DNA of 8,636 nucleotides from positions 1 to 8,636 of the forward strand of contig JAJYSQ010000037.1 of assembly GCA_021793495.1 (NCBI GenBank), written 5' to 3'. The notes under the pieces are model-generated. The model was not told the DNA's origin. It did no database searches and worked only from the letters and a program-made list of their open reading frames with translations. Every line of letters begins with the position of its first letter. The first letter of the stretch is position 1. The position numbers were made by a program, and so were the translations under genes. The stretch is from Actinomycetes bacterium (GTDB lineage: Bacteria; Actinomycetota; Actinomycetes; JAJYSQ01). Positions 1-6,905 of the stretch are shown here, one piece after another.

Positions 1-1
1 C

Positions 2-106
2 CTTCAGATGGCCCGGGAACGTACCTACCCGGGCCGGCTGCTCGCCCTGGCTCCGATGGTCCTGGCGGGGCAGTGCGTCGACGAGCCGTTCGAGTGGTGG
101 AACTGA
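2..106 (+). CDS. C-terminal fragment of an unidentified protein (partial, 5' end outside window)
   Basis: An open frame enters from the left edge and stops at TGA 104-106, giving about 34 residues that end in a Trp-rich tail (EPFEWWN). Third positions are almost all G or C, as in the neighbouring real genes, which supports coding. The segment around RLLALAPMVLAG is hydrophobic but short. I do not recognise the family from this tail. In actinobacteria the gene before rnhB is often signal peptidase I (lepB) or a small accessory gene such as a NUDIX hydrolase, but nothing visible here decides between them. The end overlaps the likely start of rnhB by about 10 bases, so the two genes are probably co-transcribed and translationally coupled. 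Confidence 0.5.
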   Translation, partial: LQMARERTYPGRLLALAPMVLAGQCVDEPFEWWN

Positions 107-774
107 GCCGCGACCCGACCTTGCAGGTCGAGGCCGCTTTGCTCGCGGCCGGCCACTGTCGGGTCGCCGGGGTCGACGAGGTGGGGCGCGGAGCGTTGGC
201 CGGGCCGGTCACCGTCGGGGTCGTGGTGCTCGACGTGAGCGCGGTGGCGGCAGGGGTACCGACGGGGCTCAGGGACAGCAAGCTGTTGTCCGCGTCGTCG
301 CGGGACCAGCTGGCCCCGGTCGTGGCAGCCTGGGCGGTGGACTGGTCGGTCGGTCATGCCCGGGCCGACGAGGTCGACCGGCTCGGGCTGACCTGCGCGC
401 TGGGCATCGCCGCCGGGCGTGCGCTGGCCGGGCTGAGCAGCCGTCCCCAGGCGATCATCCTGGATGGACGGCAGGACTGGCTGACCCCGGCGGTACCTGT
501 TCCGCGAGGGTGGAGCGTGTCCCCGCTGGTGCGCGCGGACCGGCGGTGTGCGGCAGTGGCTGCGGCCAGCGTGCTGGCGAAGACCACGCGGGACCGGCTG
601 ATGTCCGCACTGGCTCAGGAGTACCCGGCGTACGGCTGGGCAGACAACAAGGGGTACGGCACCGCTGCCCACCGTGCGGCTCTGCGGCTGCGGGGGCCGT
701 GTGCCGAGCACCGGCGCAGCTGGCGACTACCGAGCCTGGTGGTCACGCCGGACGCCGGGGGCGCGCGAGAATGA
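97..774 (+). CDS. rnhB: Ribonuclease HII
   Basis: Cytoplasmic endonuclease that cuts RNA in RNA-DNA hybrids and starts removal of ribonucleotides misincorporated in DNA. With the GTG at 97 the protein has 225 residues, normal for the family. The four acidic metal-binding residues of RNase HII are visible: D27 and E28 in the motif GVDEVGRG, D123 in ILDGR, and D148 in RADRRCAAVAAAS. The signature AAASVLAK and the late motif GYGTAAH are also present. The start is uncertain. In-frame GTG codons lie at 73, 94 and 97; I chose 97 because actinobacterial homologues begin only a few residues before the TLxVE segment and because GACGAG (79-84) lies upstream as a weak ribosome binding site. The start overlaps the previous stop, which suggests coupling. 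The DUF2469 gene follows after 52 bases. Confidence 0.95.
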   Translation: MELSRDPTLQVEAALLAAGHCRVAGVDEVGRGALAGPVTVGVVVLDVSAVAAGVPTGLRDSKLLSASSRDQLAPVVAAWAVDWSVGHARADEVDRLGLTCALGIAAGRALAGLSSRPQAIILDGRQDWLTPAVPVPRGWSVSPLVRADRRCAAVAAASVLAKTTRDRLMSALAQEYPAYGWADNKGYGTAAHRAALRLRGPCAEHRRSWRLPSLVVTPDAGGARE

Positions 775-811
775 CCGGGGCGCCGGTGGTCGGGCCTGTG
801 CATGGGCAGCG

Positions 812-817
812 AAGGAG
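812..817 (+). promoter_or_regulatory. Ribosome binding site that fixes the DUF2469 start
   Basis: AAGGAG ends 9 bases before the GTG at 827. It selects this GTG over upstream in-frame starts that would add about 50 residues foreign to the family. Confidence 0.75.
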
Positions 818-826
818 ACCAGGGGT

Positions 827-1153
827 GTGAGCGCCGAGGACCTCGAGAAGTACGAGACGGAGATGGAGCTGGCCCTCTACCGGGAGTACCGGGACGTGGT
901 CAACCTCTTCTCCTACGTGGTGGAGACCGAGCGCCGCTTCTACCTGACGAACGCCGTGGACCTGCAGGCCCGATCCACCGAGGGCGGTGAGGTGTACTTC
1001 GAGGTCGTGATGGCCGACGCCTGGGTGTGGGACATGTACCGCCCGCTGCGTTTCGTGAAGAATGTGCGAGTCGTGACGTTCAAGGACGTGAACGTCGAAG
1101 AACTCGCCAAGTCAGACCTGGAGCTGCCGAAGGGCTCAGGGTTCGGCGGGTGA
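827..1153 (+). CDS. DUF2469 family protein, conserved actinobacterial
   Basis: A 108-residue acidic protein with no signal peptide or membrane segment, so probably cytoplasmic. It matches the actinobacterial DUF2469 family, for which I recall the Mycobacterium tuberculosis member Rv2901c beside rnhB. The highly conserved N-terminus SAEDLEKYETEMELALYREY, the central VVETERRFYLTN and the block ADAWVWDMYRP followed by VRVVTFKDVN are all present. The GTG at 827 is preceded by AAGGAG at good spacing, and the resulting N-terminus matches the family exactly. No catalytic motif is evident and the function is not established. Its constant position between rnhB and yraN suggests a link to nucleic-acid maintenance, but that is inference from context only. 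A 162-base gap with tandem repeats separates it from yraN. Confidence 0.93.
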   Translation: MSAEDLEKYETEMELALYREYRDVVNLFSYVVETERRFYLTNAVDLQARSTEGGEVYFEVVMADAWVWDMYRPLRFVKNVRVVTFKDVNVEELAKSDLELPKGSGFGG

Positions 1154-1168
1154 CCGGCGCGACGTCCC

Positions 1169-1210
1169 GCGTAGCTCCTCCCGCGCAGCCCCTCCGGCGC
1201 AGCCCCTCCG
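1169..1210 (+). repeat. Tandem 14-bp repeat (two exact copies plus one degenerate)
   Basis: The unit GCGCAGCCCCTCCG occurs exactly at 1183-1196 and again at 1197-1210. The preceding 14 bases (1169-1182) match it at 11 of 14 positions. The repeat lies in the gap between DUF2469 and yraN. The unit length is not a multiple of three and no gene is seen there, so it is probably noncoding. It may be a replication-slippage product. Confidence 0.8.
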
Positions 1211-1283
1211 GCGGTTCCACACACTCCCCGGATGGGTCCGCCCCGTCCACAGGAGCGGTCTGCGGCTGGCCCGGTCGACCGCT

Positions 1284-1303
1284 CACGGCCACGCTCGGCC
1301 GTG
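1284..1303 (+). promoter_or_regulatory. Hairpin touching the yraN ribosome binding site
   Basis: CACGGCC (1284-1290) and GGCCGTG (1297-1303) form a 7-bp perfect stem with a 6-base loop. The right arm ends on the first G of the GGAGG at 1303-1307 used by yraN. It could mildly shield that site, or it may be chance in GC-rich DNA. There is no T-tract, so a terminator is less likely. Confidence 0.3.
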
Positions 1304-1315
1304 GAGGTGGTGGTG

Positions 1316-1699
1316 GTGGACCAGTCCCAGACGTCCGCACCCCGACGGCGCAACCAGGAGCTCGGACGGTACGGCGAGGACGTGGCCACCCGGTACCTGG
1401 TGGCCCAGGGCCTGGCGATCCTGGAGCGCAACTGGCGGTGTTCGCTCGGAGAGCTGGACATCGTCGCCCGGGAGGGGGATGCCCTGGTCGTGTGCGAGGT
1501 CAAGACCCGCACCAGCCGCGCGTACGGCACCCCGGCTGAGGCCGTGACCGTCAGCAAGCGTTCCCGGCTTCGGCGGTTGGCGGTGCGGTGGGTGCAGGAG
1601 CACGACGTGCACCCCGCCGAGATACGCATCGACGTCCTCGCTGTGCTGCGCCCCGCGTCCGGCCCGGCCCACGTCGAGCACCTGCGTGGGGTGGTGTGA
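1316..1699 (+). CDS. yraN: YraN / UPF0102 family endonuclease-fold protein
   Basis: A 127-residue protein of the UPF0102 (YraN) family, which has a restriction-endonuclease-like PD-(D/E)xK fold. The key residues are present: E21 in LGRYGEDVA, D48 in GELDIVA, then E61 and K63 in CEVKTR. The C-terminal segment with KRSRLRRLA and IRIDVLAV also fits. A substrate is not established, but the fold and the placement with dprA and yifB suggest DNA processing. Five in-frame GTG codons (1301, 1307, 1310, 1313, 1316) crowd the start. I chose 1316 because GGAGG at 1303-1307 lies 8 bases before it. The stop TGA shares one base with the ATG of the next gene (TGATG), indicating translational coupling. Confidence 0.93.
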   Translation: MDQSQTSAPRRRNQELGRYGEDVATRYLVAQGLAILERNWRCSLGELDIVAREGDALVVCEVKTRTSRAYGTPAEAVTVSKRSRLRRLAVRWVQEHDVHPAEIRIDVLAVLRPASGPAHVEHLRGVV

Positions 1700-3267
1700 T
1701 GACCCTGGCCCGGACGTGGGCGGTGGCACTGACCGGGGTCCACGGTCGACTGGTGCGCGTCGAGGCGGACATCACCGATGGCCTACCGGGGTTTGCCATC
1801 GTCGGCCTTCCGGACACGGCGGTCGTGGAGTCGCGGGACCGAGCCCGGGCCGCGGTGCTCAACAGCGGGGAACCATGTCCGTCCCGGCGGATCACCCTGA
1901 ACCTCTCACCGGCCAGCGTGCCGAAACGCGGCAGTGCCTATGACCTCGCCGTGGCCATCACGGTCCTGGCGGCCGCCGGCGCCGTCCCTCCCGACTCGCT
2001 GGTGGACCTGGTCGTGATCGGGGAGCTGGGGCTGGACGGAAGGGTGCGCCCTGTCCCGGGCGTGCTGCCCATCGTGCTGGCCGTGGCGCACGCTGGGCTC
2101 GGCACCGTGGTGGTGCCCTCGGGAAACGGTGCCGAAGCGCAGCTGGTCGACTCCCTCGAGGTTCGAACGGTCGGTTCGCTCGGGGAACTGGTCGCCGGTC
2201 TGCGCGGTCAGCGGTGGACCGGGCCACTCGGGTACCGGAGCGGGCCGGAGCCGGGTTGGGGTCACGGGGCCGGGGAGCCGTTGGCGCTGCCAGGCCCACC
2301 CCCGGACCTGGCTGACGTCGCCGGGCAGGCAGTGGCCCGGCGAGCCCTGGAGGTGGCCGCCGCCGGTGGGCACCACCTGTTCCTCCTGGGCCCTCCGGGC
2401 GTCGGCAAGACCATGTTGGCCGAGAGGTTGCCCGGGCTGCTGCCGCGGTTACGTCGTGACGAGGCGCTCGAGGTGAGTGCGATCCACTCGGTGGCCGGCA
2501 CCCTCCCGTCGGACCGGCCGCTCGTCGACCGGGCTCCCTACGCGTCGCCCCACCACACCGCCTCCGTGTCGGCCCTGGTCGGTGGTGGCAGCGGGCTGGC
2601 CCGACCCGGCGCCTGCTCGCTGGCCCACCGCGGGGTGCTGTTCCTGGACGAGGCGCCGGAGTTTGCCCGTCCTGCGCTCGATGGGCTACGCCAGCCCCTG
2701 GAGTCCGGGCGCGTGGTGCTGTCCCGGGCTCAAGGCACGGTCGTCTACCCCGCGATGTTCCAGCTCGTGCTGGCGGCGAACCCGTGTCCCTGCGGAGCCG
2801 CCGCGGCCGCGTGCACGTGCACCCCCGACTCCCGGCGTCGGTATCTAGCCCGGTTGTCGGGACCGCTGCTGGACCGCGTCGACCTACGGGTGGAGCTGGG
2901 GGCACCGTCCCGGTCCGAGCTGCTGGCCGACCTTGGCGTGGCCGAGCCCACGCAGCTGGTCGCTGCCCGGGTGGCCGAGGCCCGCGACCGCGCCCGGCGG
3001 GCGCTCGCCGACAGCGGGTACCAGACCCGGGCGGGGATGCCCGGGGTCCAGCTGCGCCGGCACTGGCGTCCCGAGCCGCGGGCGCTCGTGCTCGTCGAGG
3101 TCGCACTGGCCCGGGGCCGGCTGACCGCCCGCGGAGCCGACCGCGTGCTCCGTGTCGCCTGGACCCTGGCCGACCTGGCGGGACGGGGCCGCCCCGGGGT
3201 CGCTGAGGTTGGGGAGGCACTCGCGCTGCGGATCGGCGGACCGGTGCCCTCTCACGGTGCGGCATGA
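1699..3267 (+). CDS. YifB/ComM family Mg-chelatase-like AAA+ ATPase
   Basis: A 522-residue cytoplasmic AAA+ ATPase, close to the usual family length. The N-terminal third (about 1-170) is the Lon-protease-like ChlI-type domain with LPGFAIVGLPDTAVVESRDR and the segment ITLNLSPASVPKRGSAYDL. The AAA+ core follows with Walker A GPPGVGKT at 231-238 and Walker B VLFLDE at 313-318. A cysteine cluster NPCPCG...CTC (C363, C365, C372, C374) precedes RRYLARLSGPLLDRVDL, as in this family. Haemophilus and Vibrio ComM are hexameric helicases that promote branch migration when transformed DNA integrates; whether the actinobacterial protein does this is inference. Its ATG overlaps the yraN stop, and its TGA overlaps the dprA start by 4 bases. 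Confidence 0.95.
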   Translation: MTLARTWAVALTGVHGRLVRVEADITDGLPGFAIVGLPDTAVVESRDRARAAVLNSGEPCPSRRITLNLSPASVPKRGSAYDLAVAITVLAAAGAVPPDSLVDLVVIGELGLDGRVRPVPGVLPIVLAVAHAGLGTVVVPSGNGAEAQLVDSLEVRTVGSLGELVAGLRGQRWTGPLGYRSGPEPGWGHGAGEPLALPGPPPDLADVAGQAVARRALEVAAAGGHHLFLLGPPGVGKTMLAERLPGLLPRLRRDEALEVSAIHSVAGTLPSDRPLVDRAPYASPHHTASVSALVGGGSGLARPGACSLAHRGVLFLDEAPEFARPALDGLRQPLESGRVVLSRAQGTVVYPAMFQLVLAANPCPCGAAAAACTCTPDSRRRYLARLSGPLLDRVDLRVELGAPSRSELLADLGVAEPTQLVAARVAEARDRARRALADSGYQTRAGMPGVQLRRHWRPEPRALVLVEVALARGRLTARGADRVLRVAWTLADLAGRGRPGVAEVGEALALRIGGPVPSHGAA

Positions 3268-4409
3268 CCGGGCTCAGCCCGGACACGGCGGCCCGGATCC
3301 TGCTCAGCCAGGTGTGCGAACCGGGGGACCCGGTGATGGGCGCGCTGGTGAGAGCGGCCGGTGCGCCGGGGGCTCTTGAGCTGGTCCAGGGGTCCGCCAC
3401 GGCCGGCACCCCCGAGGTGCAGGGGCGCCTGGAGGCCTACCGGAGGCGGTGGCAAGGGGTGTCGACGCGGGATCCCGGCCTGCTGGTCGGCTCCGTGGCG
3501 GACCAGCAGGTCACCGTGGTGACCCCCGAGTGCCCGGGGTGGCCCCGTGCACTGGATGACCTCGGGGCACGCGCCCCCCTGCTGCTCTGGTGGCGCGGTC
3601 GCGAGCCGTCGCCGGTATACACCGCGAGGGCGGTCGCGGTGGTCGGCGCCCGGGCCGCTACTGCCTACGGCACGCACGTGGCGGGGGAGCTCGCCGCGGA
3701 TCTGGGGGCGCGAGGCGTGCTGGTCGTCTCCGGGGCGGCGTACGGCGTGGACGCCGCGGCCCACCGTGGGAGCTTGGCGGTCGGGGCACCGACGGTCGCG
3801 GTGCTGGCCTGCGGGGTGGAGCGAGCCTACCCGACGGGCAACGCCGCCCTGCTCGACCGGGTGGTGGCCGAGTCCGGGGCGGTGGTCAGCGAGCTGCCTC
3901 CCGGGTCGCACCCGACGCGACTGCGATTCCTCGAGCGGAACCGGGTCATCGCAGCGCTGGCACGTGGCGTGGTGGTCGTGGAGGCGGCGGCTCGCAGCGG
4001 GTCGTTGCGTACCCTCCGGGAGGCTGCAGAGCTGGGTCGGGTCACGATGGCCATCCCTGGACCGGTGACTTCGGCCATGTCCGTGGGGGCGCACGAGGCG
4101 GTCCGTACCGGCCAAGCGCAGCTCGTGACCGGCGCGCAGGACGTGCTGGATCTGGTCGGTGCCCTGGGGGAGCACGTCAGCGACGAGCGGCGGGCTCCGC
4201 CGATGCTGCGTGACCAGCTCGACCGGGACAGTGCGCTGGTCCTCGAGGCCATGCCCACCGACCGGTCGGTGGGCCCAGCGGGACTCGTGGCGATCACCGG
4301 GTTGACTCCCGTACAGGTCATCGGGGCACTCGGCGTGCTGAGTGCCCTCGGGCTGGTTCGTACCCGACCGGAAGGCTGGAGACTGACCATGGCGGCGCTC
4401 GGTGGATGA
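3264..4409 (+). CDS. dprA: DNA-processing protein DprA (DprA/Smf family)
   Basis: A 381-residue cytoplasmic protein. DprA binds single-stranded DNA entering by transformation and loads RecA onto it; many non-competent bacteria also carry it. An N-terminal helical region (about 1-115) precedes the Rossmann-like domain: VAVVGAR at 124-130, SGAAYGVDAAAH beginning at S156, then ACGVERAYP, SELPPGSHP, and the signature RNRVIAAL with R225-N226-R227. VVVVEAAARSGSL and IPGPVTS complete the core. The C-terminal 60 residues resemble the DprA winged-helix domain (LVAITGLTPVQVIGALGVLSALGLV). The usual SGSLxTA motif reads SGSLRTLREA here, a small deviation. ATG 3264 overlaps the upstream stop as ATGA, and the gene's own stop overlaps the next start in the same way, so the genes are likely one transcript. 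Confidence 0.95.
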   Translation: MTGLSPDTAARILLSQVCEPGDPVMGALVRAAGAPGALELVQGSATAGTPEVQGRLEAYRRRWQGVSTRDPGLLVGSVADQQVTVVTPECPGWPRALDDLGARAPLLLWWRGREPSPVYTARAVAVVGARAATAYGTHVAGELAADLGARGVLVVSGAAYGVDAAAHRGSLAVGAPTVAVLACGVERAYPTGNAALLDRVVAESGAVVSELPPGSHPTRLRFLERNRVIAALARGVVVVEAAARSGSLRTLREAAELGRVTMAIPGPVTSAMSVGAHEAVRTGQAQLVTGAQDVLDLVGALGEHVSDERRAPPMLRDQLDRDSALVLEAMPTDRSVGPAGLVAITGLTPVQVIGALGVLSALGLVRTRPEGWRLTMAALGG

Positions 4410-5443
4410 CACGGTGTGGCGAGGGGGGCGACGCGTCCCTACCGGTGCTTGACCGCGATCGCGGCGGGGCGCAGCGTAAGCCTGTGCTCCTCACCGCCAG
4501 CCCGGCACCACCGGCCGAGCCGGAAGACAGCCTGAGCCCAGAGGTCGATGGTGCCCTGCGCGAATTCACCGGGTACCTGCGCGACGAGCGCGACCTGTCG
4601 CCGCACACCGTACGGGCCTACCAGGCCGACGTACGGGCCCTCCTCGTGTTTGCGACCCGGTCCGGGGCGACCAGCCTCGACCGGGTCGACCTGGCTCTGC
4701 TGCGCGGGTGGCTCGCCGAGCTGGCCTGCGCAGGAGCAGGACGGGCTCGGCTGGCACGGGGCACCGCAGCTGTGCGGTCGTTCACCGCATGGGCCTATCG
4801 CCACCACCGGCTGCCCACCGACCCAGGCGTGTTGCTGGCGACGGCCCGTGGGCCACGCCGGCTCCCGGCGGTGCTCACCGCGACCCAGGCCAAGGCCCTG
4901 ATGGAGGTGGTGGCCACCGCGGCCGACGACCGTGACCCCGTGACGCTGCGGAACCGGGCGGTGCTGGAGCTCCTGTACGCCACGGGGATTCGGGTCGGAG
5001 AGCTCGTCGGCATGGACGTCGAGGACGTCGACTGGTCCCGGCACGTGGTCCGGGTGCGCGGCAAGGGACGCAAAGAGCGAACCGTGCCGATCGGGTCCCC
5101 GGCCCTGGGCGCGATCCACGAGTGGCTCCAGGAGGGCCGCGGCAGGCTGTCCCGACCCGGCAGTGGCTTGGCGCTGTTCCTCGGGACTCGCGGAGCCCGG
5201 ATCGACCAGCGTGTCGTTCGCACCGTCGTCCACCGGATGGTGGCCGAGGTCGGCGGTGCGCCGGACATCGGACCGCACGGTCTGCGCCATTCTGCCGCCA
5301 CCCACCTGCTCGCGGGGGGCGCTGACCTGCGATCGGTCCAGGAGATGCTCGGTCACGCTACGCTCGCTACCACGCAGATCTACACGCACGTCTCGATCGA
5401 ACGGTTGCGGTCCGCCTATGCCCAGGCCCACCCGCGGGCCTGA
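4406..5443 (+). CDS. xerC: Tyrosine recombinase, XerC-like
   Basis: A 345-residue site-specific recombinase. XerC, with XerD, resolves chromosome dimers at dif near the terminus. The N-terminal SAM-like core-binding domain lies at about 48-135 (FTGYLRDERDLSPHTVRAYQADVRALL). The catalytic domain carries the full set of residues: R196 in ATGIRVGEL, K220 in GKGRKER, H291 and R294 in HGLRHSAATH, H317 in LGHATLATT, and the nucleophile Y326 in QIYTH. The first 45 residues are a Pro/Asp/Arg-rich extension beyond typical XerC. I kept ATG 4406 because it makes an ATGA overlap with dprA; a GTG at 4484 would remove 26 residues but has no clear ribosome binding site. XerD-like or integrase function cannot be fully excluded, but the housekeeping context favours XerC. 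Confidence 0.93.
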   Translation: MTRCGEGGDASLPVLDRDRGGAQRKPVLLTASPAPPAEPEDSLSPEVDGALREFTGYLRDERDLSPHTVRAYQADVRALLVFATRSGATSLDRVDLALLRGWLAELACAGAGRARLARGTAAVRSFTAWAYRHHRLPTDPGVLLATARGPRRLPAVLTATQAKALMEVVATAADDRDPVTLRNRAVLELLYATGIRVGELVGMDVEDVDWSRHVVRVRGKGRKERTVPIGSPALGAIHEWLQEGRGRLSRPGSGLALFLGTRGARIDQRVVRTVVHRMVAEVGGAPDIGPHGLRHSAATHLLAGGADLRSVQEMLGHATLATTQIYTHVSIERLRSAYAQAHPRA

Positions 5444-5488
5444 TCGCGACCGGGATCCGTGTGGCCCGGACGGGTGCAACGCAACGGT

Positions 5489-5500
5489 GGGGAGGGGAGG
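5489..5500 (+). promoter_or_regulatory. Extended purine-rich ribosome binding site of the sigma factor gene
   Basis: The run GGGGAGGGGAGG contains two overlapping GGAGG-like cores. They lie 5 bases before GTG 5501 and 6 bases before GTG 5507 respectively, so either GTG could be used. This is the strongest Shine-Dalgarno signal on the plus strand before rpsB and implies translation independent of xerC. Confidence 0.65.
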
Positions 5501-5506
5501 GTGGCG

Positions 5507-6322
5507 GTGGCCGATCCTGAGGGCGCGTCGGACCGCGCCCGAGCGTCGACCGGTGCGGAGATAGCACTGCGTGAGCTGTGGGTCGAGTTCAAGGCCACCG
5601 GGCAGGCACGGCTGCGGGAGCGATTGATCCTGCACTACTCCCCGCTGGTCAAGTACGTAGCCGGTCGGGTCGGAGTGGGGCTGCCGCGCAACATCGAGCA
5701 CGCCGACCTGGTGTCCTACGGCATCTTCGGGCTGATCGACGCGATCGAGAAGTTCGACCTGGACCGGGCGATCAAGTTCGAGACGTACGCGATCAGCCGG
5801 ATCCGGGGAGCGATCATCGACGAGCTCCGCGCGATCGACTGGATCCCTCGGTCGGTTCGGTCGAAGGCGCGCGACGTCGAGAAGGCCTACGCGACCCTGG
5901 AAGCGACGCTGCACCGTACGCCGTCCGAACCGGAGGTGGCCGAGCAGCTGGGCATCACGGTCGACGAGCTCCACCAGGTCTTCAGCCAGGTCTCCTTCGT
6001 CAACGTGGTCGCGCTGGACGAGCTGCTCGGCGTCGGTGGGGAGAAGGGAGACCGGCTCAGCCTGGTCGACACCCTCGAGGACACCAAGGCGGAGGACCCC
6101 GTCCTGGCATTCGAGTCCGAGGAGACGAAGTACCTGCTGGCTGGCGCGGTCAACGCGCTGCCCGAGCGCGAGAAGATCGTGATCACCCTCTACTACTACG
6201 AGGGGCTCACCCTCGCCGAGATCGGCCAGGTCCTCGGGGTCACCGAGAGCCGTATCTGCCAGATGCACACGAAGGCGGTGCTCCAGCTGCGCAGCCGGTT
6301 GTCCGAGGCGCGCGACGGCTGA
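5507..6322 (+). CDS. WhiG/FliA-family RNA polymerase sigma factor (sigma-28 type)
   Basis: A 271-residue group 3 sigma factor, closely similar across its length to Streptomyces WhiG as I recall it. Region 2 spans about 38-110, with [15 protein letters not shown], the [19 protein letters not shown] core-binding helix, [18 protein letters not shown] and DWIPRSVR. Region 3 spans about 118-175 ([27 protein letters not shown]). Region 4 spans 212-265, with [23 protein letters not shown] followed by the helix-turn-helix and [20 protein letters not shown]. In Streptomyces, WhiG commits aerial hyphae to sporulation; in motile actinobacteria the orthologue drives flagellar genes. Which role applies cannot be seen here, so I give no symbol. 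Start GTG 5507 follows a strong GGAGG; GTG 5501 is the alternative. Its activity in relatives is held by an anti-sigma factor, none of which is visible in this window. Confidence 0.93.
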   Translation: MADPEGASDRARASTGAEIALRELWVEFKATGQARLRERLILHYSPLVKYVAGRVGVGLPRNIEHADLVSYGIFGLIDAIEKFDLDRAIKFETYAISRIRGAIIDELRAIDWIPRSVRSKARDVEKAYATLEATLHRTPSEPEVAEQLGITVDELHQVFSQVSFVNVVALDELLGVGGEKGDRLSLVDTLEDTKAEDPVLAFESEETKYLLAGAVNALPEREKIVITLYYYEGLTLAEIGQVLGVTESRICQMHTKAVLQLRSRLSEARDG

Positions 6323-6331
6323 CCGGCGGGG

Positions 6332-6354
6332 GTCACCGGGCGATCACCGGTGGC
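6332..6354. terminator. Hairpin between convergent sigma factor and M23-type genes (possible bidirectional terminator)
   Basis: GTCACCGG (6332-6339) pairs with CCGGTGGC (6347-6354), giving 8 bp including one G-T pair and a 7-base loop. It sits 9 bases past the sigma factor stop and covers the stop codon of the convergent minus-strand gene. No T-tract follows on either strand, which is common for GC-rich actinobacterial terminators, so the call is tentative. Confidence 0.4.
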
Positions 6355-6905
6355 AGCAGTCGCAGACGTCGCAGCTGGAGCAGCCCCAAGGGGTCCAGGT
6401 AGGTGCGGCCGTACCGGACTCCCCAGTGCAGGCACGGTCCGTGCCGGCAGTGCGCCGCGCCGCCGGCACCGGCGGCCACCGTGCCGACGATCTGCCCGGT
6501 GTCCACACGGACGCCGATCGGGACCGTGGCGATGACCGGCTCGTACGTGGTGCTCACCACCGCGTGGGCGATGACCAGGACCGGTCGTCCAGCCACGGGC
6601 CCGGCGAACACCACCGTGCCGGGGGCCGGCGCGCGGACCGGATCCCCCAGCCGGGCGGCCAGGTCGACGCCCCGGTGCCCCGGCGCCCAGGGCGCGGGCG
6701 GCGCGTCGAAGGGTCGCATGACACGGGGGACAGGCCGCAGGGGCCAGGTCCACCTGCTGGTCTGGGGGGCCGTGGTCGGGGGGGTCGTGGTCTGCGCCGG
6801 TGGAGCAGTGCTGGCGGGTGGCGACACCGGCTCCCAGCGTCCGGGACCCGTTCCGGCTGCCAGCAGCAGGGGGACCAGCAACAGGCCGAGGGGGGATCGG
6901 GTCAC
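6333..6905 (-). CDS. Secreted M23/LytM-fold protein with degenerate catalytic site
   Basis: A 190-residue protein. Residues 1-20 (SPLGLLLVPLLLAAG core) look like a signal peptide without a lipobox cysteine. A Pro/Thr/Ser-rich linker follows at about 26-50, then a LytM/M23 domain at about 54-176. The first zinc motif HRGVD is intact (H77, D81). The second motif, normally HxH, reads CLH (C158, H160), and the usual TxYxH region reads TTYEPV (T120-V124) with no histidine. The zinc triad H-D-H is thus kept, while both catalytic histidines known from LytM appear to be missing. It may bind peptidoglycan or activate another hydrolase rather than cut, but that is inference. I recall similar TTYEP and CLHWG motifs in other actinobacterial proteins beside rpsB. 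Start GTG 6905 has only a weak GGA upstream. It is divergent from rpsB. Confidence 0.85.
   Translation of the reverse strand: MTRSPLGLLLVPLLLAAGTGPGRWEPVSPPASTAPPAQTTTPPTTAPQTSRWTWPLRPVPRVMRPFDAPPAPWAPGHRGVDLAARLGDPVRAPAPGTVVFAGPVAGRPVLVIAHAVVSTTYEPVIATVPIGVRVDTGQIVGTVAAGAGGAAHCRHGPCLHWGVRYGRTYLDPLGLLQLRRLRLLPPVIAR

Noticed and set aside
1958..3409. Long minus-strand open frame opposite yifB/comM and the start of dprA
   Set aside because: It has an Arg/Pro-rich low-complexity translation, no ribosome binding site and no recognisable motif. The plus strand carries a complete AAA+ ATPase here.
5444..5506. Possible promoter between xerC and the sigma factor gene
   Set aside because: No convincing -10 or -35 box is visible in these 63 bases. 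Only a strong ribosome binding site is supported.
4439..6268. Very long open frame on the minus strand opposite xerC and the sigma factor gene
   Set aside because: It is a shadow of two genes with intact, recognisable families on the plus strand. Stop codons are rare in this GC-rich DNA, and the Arg/Asp/Leu-rich product shows no domain.
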